DNA from: Actinoplanes oblitus
GTDB lineage: Bacteria; Actinomycetota; Actinomycetes; Mycobacteriales; Micromonosporaceae
DNA length: 64,000 nucleotides
Reading direction: 5' to 3'
NCBI RefSeq assembly: GCF_030252345.1
Contig: NZ_CP126980.1
Location: 953,501 to 1,017,500 of the forward strand
Shown here: one piece after another, positions 63,876 to 64,000 of the stretch
Numbering within the stretch: position 1 is the stretch's first letter
Layout of the letters: each line of letters starts with the position of its first letter
Position numbers and translations under genes: made by a program
Notes under the pieces: generated by a model
What the model was told of the DNA's origin: nothing
What the model saw: the letters and a program-made list of their open reading frames with translations, nothing else
Databases searched by the model: none

Positions 63876-64000
63876 GGGGGTGACTGGTTTCGACTTCGTA
63901 CGTGGAGACAGGGGAAGCGAGCCGAGGAAGCCGACGTCGTCTCGAGAATCGGTCGTCGGAAACTTATAAGCGCCAACTCTAAGTTTGACGCTGACCAGTA
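63876..64000 (+). ncRNA. ssrA: tmRNA (5' part; continues past the window)
   Basis: The 5' end GGGGGTGACTGGTTTCGAC is the conserved tmRNA acceptor-arm start. The tag reading frame begins at GCC 63972 after TTATAAGC and encodes A-N-S-K-F-D-A-D-Q before the window ends. The opening ANSK resembles actinobacterial tags (ANTK... in streptomycetes). The tag end and 3' acceptor half lie outside. A TAAGAT at 63850-63855 may be the promoter -10. It works with SmpB encoded upstream. Confidence 0.93.

Overview
The window is high-GC actinobacterial chromosome. Codon use, gene content and gene order suggest a filamentous Micromonosporaceae-type organism (Actinoplanes or a relative); this is inferred from content only. 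The backbone follows an order known from Mycobacterium tuberculosis (roughly Rv3265c to Rv3235, then prfB-ftsE-ftsX-smpB-ssrA): glycosyltransferase, manC, cofD/cofE (F420), whiB, zincin-like protein, DUF3499, manB, SIS isomerase, manA, mtrA-mtrB-lpqB, comF, hpf, secA, Rv3235-like.

Layout. 1-8.4 kb is accessory: the 5' part of a flavin oxidoreductase divergent from an XRE/MmyB-type regulator, an alpha/beta hydrolase, then a LacI-type repressor with two secreted, translationally overlapping GH30 glycosidases, and a non-coding block of tandem repeats. 8.4-16.4 kb carries a SnoaL-like protein, a trans-sulfuration-family PLP lyase divergent from a MocR-type regulator, a membrane protein with repeated threonine motifs, a hotdog thioesterase, acetoacetyl-CoA synthetase and a TIGR03089 protein. 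16.5-28.7 kb is the conserved block: glycosyltransferase and manC, a DUF4232 lipoprotein, the cofD-cofE-Nudix operon, a proline-rich membrane protein, fbiC, whiB, a degenerate zincin and DUF3499. 28.7-34.7 kb looks inserted relative to the M. tuberculosis order: polysaccharide deacetylase, GNAT, a GAF-regulator/aldehyde dehydrogenase/DUF779 operon and endonuclease V. 34.8-39.8 kb holds manB, Trm112-like, SIS, CDF transporter and manA. A 1.5-kb gene desert follows, then a DUF5753 regulator/DUF397 pair. 42.6-52.7 kb holds mtrAB-lpqB-comF, hpf, a double-GNAT protein and secA. 53-64 kb holds an Rv3235-like protein, a small HTH protein, DUF6912, a membrane protein, pruA, a PadR regulator, prfB, ftsEX, an M23 peptidase, smpB, a CBM2-like surface protein and the start of tmRNA.

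How the genes work together. manA, manB and manC supply GDP-mannose, and a glycosyltransferase sits beside manC. fbiC makes the deazaflavin FO, and cofD/cofE finish coenzyme F420. mtrA-mtrB-lpqB, ftsEX with the M23 hydrolase, and whiB concern envelope, division and development. secA, hpf, prfB, smpB and ssrA are translation and export housekeeping.

The most general non-obvious signal is that at least thirteen genes have a TANNNT -10 box ending 6-8 nt before the start codon, which predicts widespread leaderless transcription. Other points are several inverted repeats in regulatory gaps (including a 14-bp palindrome on the likely whiB promoter), four families of non-coding tandem repeats confined to intergenic gaps, a CofE without the FbiB nitroreductase domain, and terminators that share sequence with coding ends.
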